Assembly (NCBI RefSeq): GCF_000699445.3
Contig: NC_067202.1
Coordinates: forward strand, 15,343,924 to 15,407,923
Source of the DNA: Schistosoma haematobium
Lineage: Eukaryota; Platyhelminthes; Trematoda; Strigeidida; Schistosomatidae
DNA length: 64,000 bases
Reading direction: 5' to 3'
A model generated the notes under the pieces. It made no database searches. It saw only the letters and a program-made list of their open reading frames with translations, and was not told the DNA's origin. Each line of letters begins with the position of its first letter. Position 1 is the first letter of the stretch. Below, piece by piece: positions 35,772 through 47,804 of the stretch. Both the position numbers and the translations under genes were made by a program.

Positions 35772-36347
35772 TCATCGTTGGTTTGGTGCAGGCGGTCGCC
35801 ACGTTAGACGATGTCTCTCCTTATGCTTAAAATTTGTGTTTGCTAAAAATAAGCGATTGTCTGAACACAGTTGCAGCAGACGGTCACCATTATCTGTTCG
35901 CTGTGCCGGAATGCTAAAATATCCACCTAAATGCTTTTCTGTTTGGTTTAAGCTACCTATCTGAGCATTAAAGTCACCTGCTACGAGTACTATGTCTGAG
36001 CGTTTAGCTTTCTGAAGAAGTTCAGAAAGCTTTCTGTAAAATTCATCTTTCACATCATCTGAGCTGCAGTCAGTGGGAGCGTAGGCAGAAACGACGAAAA
36101 GGCAACGACGTGTGTCCCTATCCTTCCGAGTTCTTACGGAGCCGTTTAGCCGAACAGCACATAGACGACTGTTGACGGGGATCCACTCTAGCAGTGCTTG
36201 TTCCGCCCTCATGCTTAGTACTATGCCTACACCTGCCAGTCCACAAGAACTGGCCATCGGGTCACCAGATACACGGAGGGTGTATCTCGTTGGCTCTCTG
36301 TTTTGCCGAGGTGAGGTCAAGTGAATGACCACACTGGAATCCTGCAT
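35772..36347 (-). pseudogene. RTE APE-type endonuclease
   Basis: A 191-codon frame. It carries the middle of the APE endonuclease: the Gly-rich GLAGVGIVLS strand, LNGSVRTRKDRDTRRC, FVVSAYAPTD and the catalytic GDFNAQIG near residue 128. The N-terminal part (IGAFNVRTLCQIG, then IDVCCVS) lies just upstream in the frame 36354-36839, broken by one stop. It has a longer open reading than the 27327 copy, which has a TAA here. Confidence 0.9.
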
Positions 36348-36353
36348 GCGTGT

Positions 36354-37060
36354 TTAGGAGACACAGCATACATCAATGGGAAGAGACTCTAGGGTTTTAG
36401 CCAAGGAAGCCTGCTGACCGATTTGACATAGGGTGCGTACGTTGAAGGCTCCAATGTGTAGTTTGGAGCGAGGTTTCAGTAGACCTGGGACAGAGTTTTG
36501 AGCATTAGAATCGTTGGCTATGGTGACACTTGAGGAGGAAGCCGAAAGAGGAAGTTTAGAGTTTGAAGTCGATGTAGGAGGAATAATAGGAATTGAAGAG
36601 GAAGGTTGATTATGAATACAGTGGTCTCGAGTGCTGTTAGAGGTATGAGGGTGGTTATCACTTCCCGGTTGCCCACACCGTGGAAGGGTTCTTCTGGAGG
36701 TACCTGAAAAGGAAATTGGATTAGTGTTGGCCTTAACGACCTGGGAGCGTGACCGCAGTGCCCAAGGGACAACTGCTCGAGGCCGGTCGCGCACGGCCTT
36801 TCCGTGGGAGGTTTTTGACGTGTTAGCTCCGTTCTTCAAAGGGCCTTACCGCCGGAGACGGAAATCCGTGAGGTAAGGCGAGGTGTGACATCTTTAGGGT
36901 TGACCTTATCTAGCCCCACCCCTCCTTGTGGGAAGGCAGCATCGCTGTCATGCTGGTTGTCTGAGGGAAACACCTTATTGTTGTCACACCCCTCTACAGT
37001 TAGCAGTACGACTTTGCCCTCAGACCTTGAGTTGCTGCTTTTAGTCTTACTGTTCTCCAA
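36354..37060 (-). pseudogene. RTE 5' leader and endonuclease start
   Basis: Two consecutive frames: a short one ending SVSGGKAL, and a second running through a Pro/Ser/Asn-rich stretch into KLHIGAFNVRTLCQIG, the start of the endonuclease. The same arrangement occurs at 27444-28020. No ATG fits cleanly at the start of either frame, so initiation is unclear; a separate ORF1 nucleic-acid-binding protein is not evident. Confidence 0.6.
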
Positions 37061-37177
37061 TCGACCTGCCTGGCATGGTAGAACCTACAGGAACATATGT
37101 TCCAGTCAATATAGCTCGGTTGGGTCATCACGATAGGCAAGCCCGACCACCACGTCAAGGTAGCAACAACGGTCGGG

Positions 37178-37440
37178 AATTGCATGTACCCTAACCAGAT
37201 AGGTCGCACCTACGTACCTGAGTCAGTCCAATTTTCATTGGCTTCATAGACTGGTGCCACATCTTCGACCTCCCCTAGCCTTCTCCCAACCTAATTCTAC
37301 ACTAGACATCACTCATCGAGGTAGCCACTTGTTGGGCAAACGTAACACTACCCCATCAGTCTATTTTCCATGTTTACCGAGTACCCTATCCCTAATCTCG
37401 ACATAACCTTATTCGATGGTCTGAAAGTGCACGATTAATG
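37178..37440 (-). mobile_element. Old RTE 3' end, right half of a split copy
   Basis: Continues the degraded RTE C-terminal sequence interrupted at 33242. It resembles 1660-1890, another decayed RTE copy in this window. Confidence 0.65.
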
Positions 37441-37911
37441 CTCGATTTGAGTTACTTATAAGCCATTCAACTTTAAATCTTGCCATGGAGTGCAATAGTA
37501 CTTGTTCTGCGGTAAGACAGGTAAAAGTTTTATTCCAGTTTAACGATTGTGATTTTTTTTCACTCCGGTCAAAATACTAAACTTTCAAACATATTTTGAC
37601 GTTATTCATGAAACATCCTTTTAGATTTTTCCCCATAAAAGCTCCGTAACAATTTGAGTTTTTATCTGAACTTGACCAAAGTTTACGTTCGTTATGACAT
37701 TAATGTTTATCATTCACTCTTGGTAAATAGATGTTTTTGATTCAGTATTTTTTTATTATAAATAACAATAATAATGGAGATTTTAGATTGTTTTAATCTG
37801 AGTTGCATGTGATGTAATACTATCAGATAATTCTCAAATATATGGCTTTCGTATCCTTCAATAACTGTCACGATAGTATGCTAACTATGTAGTTTGGTTC
37901 TTTGGATTTAG
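37441..37911. other. Intron sequence without features
   Basis: AT-rich. It ends with the acceptor of the next exon (TTGGATTTAG). Confidence 0.5.
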
Positions 37912-38527
37912 CAAACTTTACTTGGTCAGTCTTCTGATGGATCTACACGACAACTTTATCTGCTCGTACCAAGTGACTGTCCTGTAATTATGCCAAGAGT
38001 TTCAAATAACCAACCAACTATGACTCCTATTCTACCATCTACATCTCCTTTGATTGAATCTATTCCCACAAGTGCCCCAATATTGGAAGCTATATCCCCA
38101 GGTGTAGAACCTGAAGAAAATTGTGTTCAAATGCAGTCTGAATCGTCAACATATAACAATGCACAACAGGTGCTAACTTCTGTTTCACATTTAGCATCTA
38201 CAATGCTTAACCCAATGAGTTCTACATCCACGACAGCATTATCTACTTTCCTGGCCGGTTTAGAAGCTCGTAATCATCAACCTATACAACAGATTCAACT
38301 AGGTGGATTACCTTTATCTGCTGCAACATCTTCGCTGTCTTGTTCATATTCTGACTCTTCATCAGCCCACACTGCTAAAGACTCATCGGCTCCCAGTTGT
38401 TCACAACTCAGAATTCCACTTCAAGTTTCTGGCCTTCCCATGTCCGAGAATGGTTCATTATCAGTTGAACAAAATGTTTACCCTGTTACAAATAACGTTG
38501 CGAACTCTATATTAGGTGTTGTAAAAA
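37912..38527 (+). CDS. USF-like factor, exon with a USF-region-like stretch
   Basis: Acceptor TTTGGATTTAG at 37911 and donor GTAAGT at 38528 (phase 1). The exon opens in phase 0: QTLLGQSSDGSTRQLYLLVP then SDCPVIMPRVS. The GQ...QLYLLVPSD stretch resembles, at the level of general pattern, the short conserved USF-specific segment that precedes the basic region in animal USF proteins (GQ-Phe-hydrophobic-Met/Pro). The rest is Ser/Thr/Pro-rich and disordered, ending SILGVVK. Confidence 0.85.
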
Positions 38528-38785
38528 GTAAGTTTTAATATAGATTTTATGAAAGAAAAAAAACAACCCGTTAATTATTAAATTGTCTTGTGAAGACAAA
38601 TTTCCACATCTATATTCCATTTTTTAAAGCAGGCATTTACTGGCTATAGTCAAACTTTTGCCTTTTTTAAAATCTGATTTTAAAAATGTTATCGAAACAT
38701 GACAACAGTCCAGAGGAATGTTCATTATTCATTAATTATGGAAATGTCCTTTTCCATTCTTTTACAAATGATTCAAGTTATATAC
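38528..38785. other. Start of intron
   Basis: No features seen. Confidence 0.4.
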
Positions 38786-38789
38786 ATTA

Positions 38790-39015
38790 TAAAACCAGAC
38801 ACATTTGTGCTTCGGCTCATGTTGTCATACTACATTGTCGTAGTGAGATTTCAATACAAATTCCACTAGTAAAAATAGTAACAGTATCAGTAGTCATAGA
38901 AAACGAAAATAAGATATAAGATCCTGAAACTTAAGATCTAAGTGGAATTAAAGAGTGAATGCATGTACACAATTGTCACCGATTTCGACCCATATCACAC
39001 AGTCTCTAGCCATTG
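38790..39015 (-). mobile_element. Old RTE 3' UTR fragment
   Basis: Alignable by eye with 32990-33240: the ACAGTATCAGTAGT stretch, the GAAAA..AAGATAT stretch and the CATTGGTTAC stretch of RTE 3' ends. No coding potential left. Confidence 0.6.
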
Positions 39016-39459
39016 GTTACAATAATTGCACACTATGCACTAGTATATGGTGACTATAAATCATTTTCATATCTAGATACCGTTTATCCGTTTGTGTTCT
39101 ACACGAATTAGCTTAGGATATAAAAATTGGGGTTGACTAGACCGAGATATCCCATTACTTTATGAAGTCACTGCTGATATGTAGATATCCTAATGAGTTC
39201 ACAAAGTGGTCGTATCCTGCAGTTAAATGTCTTAGGTGATATAACTCAGCCTGTAGGTACGTCACAGATACATACTATTTTCATCCTTCTCTAAACATCG
39301 AGTTTCATTTACTGATTTCACTCTTTCTCAATCTATGTTATCAGTGTCTATTTTTTCTGTGGTTAATATCAATATTTCTTCTCTACGTTTTATCTTGTTG
39401 ATTTCCTTGACTGTGTTGTATTCCCTAAACTGAGTGTTTGATATTGACTTCCTCGCTCT

Positions 39460-39482
39460 GTGTGTGTGTGTGTGTGTGCGCG
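39460..39482. repeat. (TG)n/(CG) microsatellite
   Basis: A TGTGTG run ending in GCGCGC. Confidence 0.9.
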
Positions 39483-41585
39483 CCAAAATGAAGTGTGAAA
39501 GCCTTGAACCAACACACACATATATATTTGCAGCAGATTTCAACGTTGTTCATTTTAGTCTTATTTCGATTTATTTTCCCGATTCTGCACTATTAAACTG
39601 AGTCAACCAAATATTCTAATTATTTGATATTCATTATATCTGGATACTCTCTCTAATTAGTAACCATATTTCTCAAATAAGTTTAAAAATATAATTACGT
39701 AATTCTGTTCTATTTATATGTATCTTTTTATAGTCTTCTCCAGCATTTATAACAGATCTATTTACTGTATTGTCACTTTATAAGAACACTTGTGCTCCAA
39801 TTTTACGTTTCATTGTTTTTTTATGTGTATATGCTAACAACTTTATGTTTGCATGTGTATGTCTACACTCTTATTCACTGAATAATTAGTTGTTTTTAAT
39901 TTTGTTCACAATTAAACACCTTTACCAAGTATCCACACTTGTTTTTATTTTAAATAACCACTTTTTTTCACTCTTACTATTCATATTATTTCACCCGTTA
40001 TTTGTGAATTAATCTACTAGTCCTGACATAATGGTTAACTAAAGTCTTTACCTTTGAATGCTGACATTTTTTTATCTGAGACTAATTCAATTCTATCCAT
40101 AAACATTCGTAGCTCAGTTGTCTTGTTATGAATTAGAGACTTATTCTCTTTACTCTAATCTTAGTACTGTGTCCAATCGCTAATCTTCCAACAAATGTAT
40201 TCATCGATATAAATCTTTTCACTGAGCGCATCCGTTAAAATTACTACCCCGGTTTCCTACCAACACATAAAAGAGAGAAAGGAATAAGCATTATTATCAT
40301 TATTGATTTATTTTTACTAACTTTATTCAATATTATATTTTTAGTACAATATAGAATTATCAGCACAAAGTATTTCAGCGAGTTTTCGTTTCTTATTTCT
40401 TGATCGATACTGACGATAAATATTGATTGATCGCCAGTTAGATATTAGCATTTCAGAAGTCGACATCTGAATAATATTCATTCTGTTCAATTACACTGCC
40501 AGCTATCACGATGTCTCCGATTGTAAATTTTTGTAACTTGTACAGCGAAAGGTCATAGACTTTTCAAAAACACACCTGAATAGGTTATACAATTAATTGA
40601 CTTAATGATCTGTTAAAACAAACAATGAAACAGAAAACTTGTTGAAATATCTAGATGGCAGGAACAGGTAACCCGGATATTCAAGCAGGTCACCCGGATC
40701 ATAAACCATATGGAAAGGAAAAATGAACAGGATTGACTTATGGACAACCTTTGAAAGTGACCTTGAGAAACGTCACCCCGATTGCTGGAGTTATAGGTTA
40801 TGGGCGGAATTAAGACAGAGTTAGGGTTAAAAATTAAGATTGAGACTTCCATCACGAAATGTCATCAACTATCATGCCAAAATGTTAATGAAATGTATGA
40901 ATGATTGAGTTTCGCGCCAAAATCCATTGATCGTCTCATCGGTTCATCAAGAAATTCTTGTCTTTCGGAAGAATGCGGCTCGGAATTGATGTTCACTTCT
41001 TATGTATCTTTGTGTGATGGCTGAGTATGCACCGTTTAAATGCCTAAAGCATCTTAAGTGGCATTAGATTCGTACATATAACCTACAATTTAAAGTTAAT
41101 AACCTAAAACTAAATCACAAATACACATGGGTAAAATTACTGTAGCGTAATGAAATTTAGGGTATGACAAGAAAACTCAACCGTTCGGTATTATAACTTT
41201 ACTCGCTTCGAAAATTCTCTACATAATATTTCAGAGTGAATGACAGCAAATTGTGGCCACCTAACTTTGGTTCAGGTTCACAAGGTGTTCTTCGTCACGC
41301 TTTCCAAAACAGGGAAAGTAACTCAGAGAAAATGTGCTTTTCTTCCTTTTAAAAAGATCATCTACACCCTATGGGCTTTGGTGGAATGATTTTGCTATTT
41401 GCACGGTCAAAACGTGGATTATTTGACTCTCGAAGTAGCTGGGTTGAGTAACAAGACAAACAAGATAAATATCCCTCAACAAAGCTCTAAAACCCCAGCA
41501 AAGATCAAAATGTTTTGTCCAATCAGTATTGAATAGGAACTTCTCAGAAACATCCAGAAAAATAAAGAATTATGTGCCATAAGCT
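39483..41585. other. Intron sequence without recognisable features
   Basis: About 2.1 kb, AT-rich. I see no exon, RNA gene or transposon domain. Confidence 0.4.
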
Positions 41586-41589
41586 ATGA

Positions 41590-41785
41590 TAGATAGTAGC
41601 TACCAGCGAAATCCAGGACACGCGCTTCATTCTTTTTGGGACTCATCTGGATTTACCTGCTTGTAAATTAAGGCAATATCGAGGCAGTGCTCATAGTATG
41701 AACATATGCCAATAAGAGACTGAACGATTGGAGTCCTAAACATCAATGGGAAGATTCAAGTAAACAATACCAAGTGAATTATGTG
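41590..41785 (-). mobile_element. Sm-alpha SINE, hammerhead box I damaged
   Basis: On the - strand the stem I arms (AAATCCAG and CTGGATTT) are perfect, but three bases of CTGATGA are lost, leaving ATGAG, and box II reads GAAG. The flank at 41700-41770 (ATGCCAATAAGAGACTGA in + orientation) is shared with the copy at 58285-58545. Confidence 0.75.
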
Positions 41786-42110
41786 TCACATTTCGATCGG
41801 ATAATTACAAATGTTGCTACTAAATTTGGTATGTTCTAAAAGCTTGTATGAGACCAAGGTCATACAAAACATTATGAATACATCCGGTATTCTGCACACA
41901 CTCTTAAAGGCTCTTACATTCAGTACTTTTTCTCTATTGTTCAAGTTGAAGTGTAAAAGTGGTCTCAAATGGTGAAGGCTTATCAATCTCAATGCAACGA
42001 AATTTTTTGTGTATATGTCAAGCTGTATTTGGGCTAGTAGTATCAAGAAGTTTGTGTGCAGTTAGTCCTTTTCTATAAATAATCAGTTACTGTATAACAG
42101 GAATGAGTAT
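41786..42110. repeat. Interspersed repeat that marks an empty insertion site
   Basis: Shares CGATCGGAT-AATTACAAATGTT, TTGGTATGTTCTA, GTATGAGACCAA and GTGTAAAAGTGG landmarks with the two halves at 45238-45343 and 47208-47300. Here the repeat is continuous (GGTATTCTGCACACACTCTT), whereas at 45 kb it is split by an RTE. Confidence 0.75.
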
Positions 42111-42124
42111 TTAAATAAAGATCT

Positions 42125-42610
42125 TTTATTTATTTATTTAAACACAAACATTGGTACGAGGCACCAAATATATGTGCGCCACACAAATTATTTGGTTTGT
42201 GTGAGGGCTGGGATACTGCCCAGGTGATTTTCTTAAAGGGCCACACCCCGAGCCGTTGACCTAGAAGTCTAATCCACAAGACAGAGGGACAACTTTAGAA
42301 GTTGCAGTCCCATGGTAGCCGGTGACTAATTCGTTCATACGACATTTGTCCCTTCAGAATCCTGGAGCACGTGTGCACCATTGGTTTGGAATCAGGATTT
42401 TCCAACTCCCCTAAGTGAATCCTCCATATCCACCGACCCGGTTAAAGTGCTGGACATTCGCTTTTTGTCCTCTCAATTTCGTAAACAACACCCCTGGTGT
42501 GAGAAGGCAATGAGTAGGACTTCTCTGGCTGAGGCTATATACGCGTGGCCATGTGGTAGCATTTGAAGAGAGAGCTGACTCTCCTTACCCTCGACTGTAC
42601 CAAGGCATTT
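42125..42610 (-). mobile_element. Family J retroposon copy
   Basis: Reverse orientation: (TTTA)n at 42125-42143, then the landmarks in reverse order, including CCCATGGTAGCCGG and CCATTGGTTTGGAATCAGG. Confidence 0.75.
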
Positions 42611-43622
42611 GGGGGCAATAAATGTTGCTTTGCATTGTAGACTTATTAATAACGTGGTTACAGGAGTTTTCGTCTGTTGTCTCTTATCATCTAATTTCGG
42701 TCAATATGTGATTTTCATCAATGGGGTGTGGAATAGATATCGATCAACTGGAAAAAGACACTACATTGTTGAAACACAAATGCAATTAAAACACACTTTT
42801 CCAATCAGGAACTTAAAAGTTGTGTGTAAAAGAAACCGAACGTGAATTTAAGCAGTTTATTCGTTATCTATATATAATCTGTCACTGAATACTGTGTAAA
42901 CTGTACAGAATAAATCGTGATTTCTACAACTGTTATTGAGTGATTTTTAATCATTCGTGTAATCTTAACACGTTTTTAGTTATAACGTGGTTAGTGTTAT
43001 GATAAAAGTTATACCAACCATCAATCTATTGTAATTGGATAAAATACATGTACTGCTACTAATATATGAGTGTTTGTTATGACTGAAAAAAATTATTAGT
43101 CATTACAGCAGGACAGGAACTAGCACGGTTTTATGTAGAGAAAGTGAAGACTATATATTTACTTATACATCAACCACTGATTTCATAATCTACCTGAAAA
43201 GTACAATGTTCTATCTGATTTGCTTTAATCGAATATGAATATATCCAACTCCATGTAGTTGACATTAATCAATCACTGTATGCATATAATAAATTAAATT
43301 ACTGACTTACGTCCATTGATCTTTGCTTCTTCCTGATACAATCTTTCATGGTTGATTTTATCTAAATCTATATACTCGGATAAATTAACTTTTTTGCTAA
43401 TACATTACACACAAGGATAAGATTTGTACGGATTTATGTCCAGTAGCTTATAGTTGTTTTTTAATCAAAATTTATTCGGTTGAAAAAACCTACTTATCCC
43501 TTTTGTATTCAGTGAGAAATTTTGTCATTTCCAATTATCATTTCAATGATAGTACTTGTATTTATGTAGTGGCAATGATCTACAGATGTACATTTTATTT
43601 TTCTTAATTTTTGTTGTTGTAG
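42611..43622. other. Intron sequence without features
   Basis: AT-rich. It ends in a T-rich tract and acceptor (TTGTTGTTGTAG). Confidence 0.45.
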
Positions 43623-44138
43623 GCGATCCTGATATGTACACTCCTAATGGGCATACTTATTCATCTCTAGTAGATGAAACTAATCGATTCCGATCTTATC
43701 CAACGTATACTCAACAATTATCTCATCATTTACCTCATGGTACAACTGTACGACAGTCTGTTCTAGCTGCCGCTTCTACAACATCAAATAATTCTTTCTT
43801 CCAACAAGAATCTTCAAATTCTTTATTATTAAATCAAACGTGTTCTGTACCAAGTAATGTCACGTCAAATAATACGACCACTGCTACTATTACTACTACT
43901 ACTAATAATAATAACAATGGAGAGGAATCATTAACAAATGGACATTTTCAGTCACCAATGTCACATTCAAATGTTTCGGCAACCAATACATTTACTACTT
44001 CATTAGCACCTAATTCAGATAAAACTCCACAGTTGCCATCATCATCTAAGTCTAACACTTCAATAGATGAATGTCGTAGAAATTCAGTAACAAACACAAT
44101 GTTAAATACATCCAGCAATCGGTCAGAACAAGTCAAGG
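43623..44138 (+). CDS. USF-like factor, fourth secure exon (disordered, Thr/Asn-rich)
   Basis: The acceptor TTGTTGTAG ends at 43622 and the donor GTAAGT starts at 44139. It joins at phase 1 (AGC, Ser) to read SDPDMYTPNGHTYSSLVDE. Later it has TTTNNNNNGEE (a coded ACT/AAT trinucleotide run near 43900-43920) and ends SNRSEQVK in phase 1. No domain. Confidence 0.85.
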
Positions 44139-44429
44139 GTAAGTATTTCATGTAAATTACATACTTTTAAGATTTAATGTTTTAAATTGTTTATAAGAGG
44201 ATTGTTAGTGCGATTAAAAAATTCACGTATATATATATACGTGTATATGTATGCCTTGTATTTCCTAAGAAAGTTTTTCAGTTCAGATGATGCGGCGAAA
44301 GTTTGATTCTTTTTCTTGGGTGTTGTGTTTTGTGAACTGGTTTAAATGTATTTTTAATTTATAGGAATTTTTAATCCTAAGAAACAGCCTCAACTAAATG
44401 TCGAGTTAACTGATACGACTAGAAGAGTT

Positions 44430-44860
44430 TGTGAACAGAAGTGTGCACATTTTTAGTGGTATAAAGAAGCGCCCAAATACAAGATAAGACATCTATTCAT
44501 GAGCATGCTGACTGTTGAGCTGAACGGAACCATATAGGTAGATTCATAATACCTGGTTTAGGGTCCGCATAATTCTAGACACCTAGGCAAAGACTTCATG
44601 TGAAATAATGACTCAAAACCATTCACAGTGGCTCAGGCACATTTATTCTCTGTCTTCCTTGAAAACCTGAGTCTCTAAATTACTTTACAAATTTTTTTAT
44701 ATTTCACTGACTCCATATTACCTAATCTCTTACCACCAATGCTACTACAACCTCGACTATCATGAGATTTATTCTTATAATTTCATCTTGTACTAATGAG
44801 TGTATAACAATTTGAACTAATGTACACATGTGCCAGACTCTACATTGCGTTTAACTGATT
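44430..44860 (+). mobile_element. Old RTE 3' end
   Basis: Degraded + strand cognate of the RTE C-terminal and 3' UTR (AAACCATTCACAGTGGCTCA near 44616-44636, and ACATGTGCCAGACTCTAC near 44830). Confidence 0.55.
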
Positions 44861-44899
44861 GAATAGTATAAACATTCTGTGTTCTAATAGTTGAATTTA

Positions 44900-45020
44900 T
44901 GAGTCGAGCTAGACCACCATTGAAAACCTGGAAGCACTGGACGGTCGTTTTGTCCCAGCGTGGGACTCCTCAGCAGTGCTCATCCATGATTCCACACACG
45001 GGACTCGAACCCCCCATTCT
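44900..45020 (-). mobile_element. Second-family hammerhead SINE, G12 mutated
   Basis: On the - strand: a Pol III B box (GGTTCGAGTCC at about 45002-45012), then CTGAGGA, stem II GTCCC/GGGAC, and stem I GCACTG/CAGTGC. Box II reads AAAA instead of GAAA. G12 is essential for hammerhead catalysis, so this copy should be inactive. Same family as 57191-57496. Confidence 0.8.
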
Positions 45021-45144
45021 GATAATAATCACTAGTGACTGGCTCCAAGATAGATTTCCTGGATTTCTAGTTGTGAAGAAGTTACACACTGAAGACAAGG
45101 GGAGATAGTCGCGCATTATCGTAGATTGACTGAAATTAGACATT

Positions 45145-45343
45145 AACACCGTTGGATACCGGCTCATTGGTTCAGAGGCTAAGCGTTCGCGCGCGAGATC
45201 GAAGTCCTCGTTCCGAGTCCAACATGCAGTGTCGTGTCACGTTTCGATCGGATAGTTACAAATGTTACTGTATTTGGTATGTTCTAGAGGCTTGTATGAG
45301 ACCAAAGTCATACAAAGCATCATAAATACGTCTGATATTCTAT
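45145..45343 (+). mobile_element. tRNA-like SINE and repeat, left part of a split site
   Basis: It carries a tRNA-like head (TGGTTCAGAGGCTAAGCG, about 45168-45185; GTTCCGAGTCC B-box-like, about 45210-45220) followed by the repeat also seen at 41786-42110. It is interrupted at 45343 by an RTE and continues at 47208. Confidence 0.65.
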
Positions 45344-47207
45344 AACAGTTCAACTGGCTTTCAGCTACTCTACAACTACCCTCCATTCGCAGACAGTGTG
45401 AATGGAACATTGAAGTAGGTTCCCCAACTCTAGCTGAATTTCAAAAGGCTATAGTTAATCTGAAACGAGGAAGGGCAGCCGGTCCAGATGGATTGGCTCC
45501 AGAGGTCTTTAGGGATGGTGATCCAATTTTAGCGATTAGCTTGATTAATATTTTAGCTAAAATCTGGAAATTCGACGTTATCTCATCTGACTGGTCACAA
45601 TCACTTATCGTCCCAATATATAAGAAAGGGTCAAAATCGTCCTGTGACAACCATAGAGGGATTAGTTTAAATGATATAGTATTTAAAATACGAGCCTCGA
45701 TAATTATCAGACACCTAACTAAGACTCGTGAACTGCAAACACGAGAAAATCAAACTGGCTTCAGACATGGTTGTCACTGCATCGACCACATATTCACCAT
45801 TCTTCAGGTTCTAGAACACAGGCATACTTATCGGCGTCAGACAATGGTGGTCTTTCTTGACTTAAAAGCAGCACTTGACTCCGTAGACCGCGAGATTCTG
45901 TGGCAGTGTCTGTCATTGAAAGGTGTACCTCAGAATTACATAAGCCTTGTGATGGCTCTTTACTCGAACACTACCAGTCGTGTCAGAACTGATGGTGAAC
46001 TGTCATCTGATTTTGCAACCTCAAGTGGTATCGGACAGGGCTGTCTACTATCTTCGTTTCTACTTAATCTCATCATAGACGTACTGATGGAAATAACGCT
46101 GTTGTGGACTGAATTCTCGGGCATTGATGTCGTACCAGGAGGTCCACTTATCGACTTAGATGAAATAGTCCTGTTTGGTAAAGACGCTGATAAGATATAG
46201 AGTCTTTTGGTAGCACTGATCAACAATGCCAAAATGTTTGGAATGCGCTTCTCTCCCTCGAAATGCAAGTTGTTGCTTCAGGACTGGTCTGCGTCAACAC
46301 CTGAACTAAAGATAAAAAGAGTGAAGTAGTCGAACCCGTTGACAACTTCACTTATGTTGGAAGTCTGATAAGCCCTAATGGGTTGGTGTCTGACGAAATC
46401 TCAGCACGGATTCGAAAAGCTCGTTTGGTTTTTGCCACCTTACGCCACCTATGGCGAAAGTGAGATATCCATCTGTCAATAAAAGGACGAGTATACTGCT
46501 CGGCAGTCCGTTCTGTGTCAATTTATGGCAGTGAAACATGACCATTAAGAGTAGAGGATATTCGTAAGCTACTGGTATTTGACCACAGATGTCTCAGAAA
46601 TATTGCTCGCATGTGCTGGGATCATCGGGTAAGTAATAGTGAGGTTAAACACAAGGTATTAGGGAATGATGGTAAATCAGTTGATGAGGTTGTGAATGTT
46701 CATCGACTGAGATGGTTGAGCCACGTGTTGCGTATGTCTGAACAGCGATTACCACGACGTGCAATGCTATCCGGTATTGGAGATGGTTGGAAGAAAGTTA
46801 GGGGCGGCCAAACCAAAACGTGGCATCAGTGCTTGAAGTCACTAACTTCTAGTCTGAGCCATGTTGGTAGATGCAGTCTACTTGATTGGGGTTCGCATGA
46901 CTATCGTAACCAATGGTTGGAGAGTGTTGGTGACATGGCTCAGAATCGATCACAATGGCGTCGGTGTATACACTCTCTATCTTCCCTTAAACTAAGAGAT
47001 TAAAATCACTTCATATCTTTCTTTCTACGAACTAATTCTATCTTCCTGTACTATATCCTTATATGCAATCTTTCTTTTATATATTACCACCATTGAATTA
47101 ACTACTTCTATGAATCCAGTGTTCATCTTGTTGTACTAATGTGGTGAGGTATGGCAACTTGTACCGATGCACATATGTGCCTGGTCCTACGTTGTAGCTG
47201 ACTGACT
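45344..47207 (+). mobile_element. 5'-truncated RTE-type LINE with target-site duplication
   Basis: Flanked by the 12-bp direct repeat CTGATATTCTAT (45332-45343 and 47206-47217), with a TGACTGAC tail. 5' truncation to about 1.86 kb is typical of target-primed insertion. The RT frame 45493-46200 is broken; the C-terminal region continues at 46230-47003 (HVLRMSEQRLPRRAM, GGQTKTWHQCLKS). Confidence 0.9.
45493..46200 (+). pseudogene. RTE reverse transcriptase fragment
   Basis: RT motifs NHRGISLNDI, FLDLKAALDS (usual Phe replaced by Leu), SGIGQGCLLSS (usual VRQ altered). The YADD region is damaged: DLDEIVLFGKD lacks the Tyr-Ala-Asp core, so the enzyme is dead. A TAG ends the frame at 46200. Confidence 0.85.
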
Positions 47208-47310
47208 GATATTCTATGCACACTCTTAAGGGCTCTTACCTTCAATACCTTTCCCTATTGTTCACGTTAAAGTGTAAAAGTAGTTTGAGATTATAGGATG
47301 GATCTGGGAC
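47208..47310 (+). repeat. Right part of the split repeat
   Basis: Continues the repeat of 41786-42110 after the RTE (GCACACTCTT..., GTGTAAAAGTAG). Confidence 0.65.
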
Positions 47311-47431
47311 GTCAATAACAAGCATTCAATAAACAGATCACCTTTTCCACGTATTCCCTCGCATCTATCATTTTACCTTTTTCACTGACATATATATATA
47401 GTGCTTATTTTAATATTTCCTGTTTTCTCAG

Positions 47432-47503
47432 GCTCTACAACCTATCTAGAACATTTAAATCCAGAATCCAAAGATATACGACGTCGTGTCAGCCACAATG
47501 AAG
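47432..47503 (+). CDS. USF-like factor, small exon ending inside the basic region
   Basis: A 72-nt exon between TGTTTTCTCAG and GTAAAT. It completes Gly at phase 1, then STTYLEHLNPESKDIRRR and VSHNE, ending after the first base of the next codon. The final SHNE joins to VERRRRD in the next exon. H, E and R spaced as in class B bHLH basic regions put this exon at the DNA-contact helix. This short exon is what ties the disordered upstream exons to the bHLH. Confidence 0.93.
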
Positions 47504-47804
47504 GTAAATAATTTTACAATTCAATGATTATTGTGTTTTTGTTTTGCCGCATTTTTCGGCATGCTTTGGCAATGTGGTGATGTGGAGAGAGAAAGAAGAG
47601 GTCTAATTAACAACCTTGACCTCATTGATCACGTGTATAACCCTTTTGTTTTCTATTGATCTTTAAGTCACTGAAATGTTTTCTTACGACTGTGTGTTTT
47701 GGATGTATATACAAACTGAATTCCGTACTGTTAAGAACAACGGACGATGTTAGATAGTGTAGAAGGTTAAAAGAAACTAGGCATGATATCAATCTATAAA
47801 GTCA

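Larger units (their letters stand above)
33243..37177 (-). mobile_element. Full-length RTE-type LINE, minus strand, nested
   Basis: The 3' tail is a (TGAC)n tract at about 33241-33262. The 5' end is the same sequence as the start of the 27327 element (here ending near 37166). An imperfect target duplication is visible: AATTGCGTGT at 33234-33243 and AATTGCATGT at about 37178-37187. It is inserted inside an older, same-family 3' end. The divergence of the two duplicates suggests it is older than the 27327 copy. Confidence 0.88.

Noticed and set aside
44224..44243. 20-bp palindrome CACGTA(TA)nTACGTG
   Set aside because: Its centre is a TA repeat, so symmetry is cheap. The CACGT-like ends are suggestive of E-boxes but not CACGTG.
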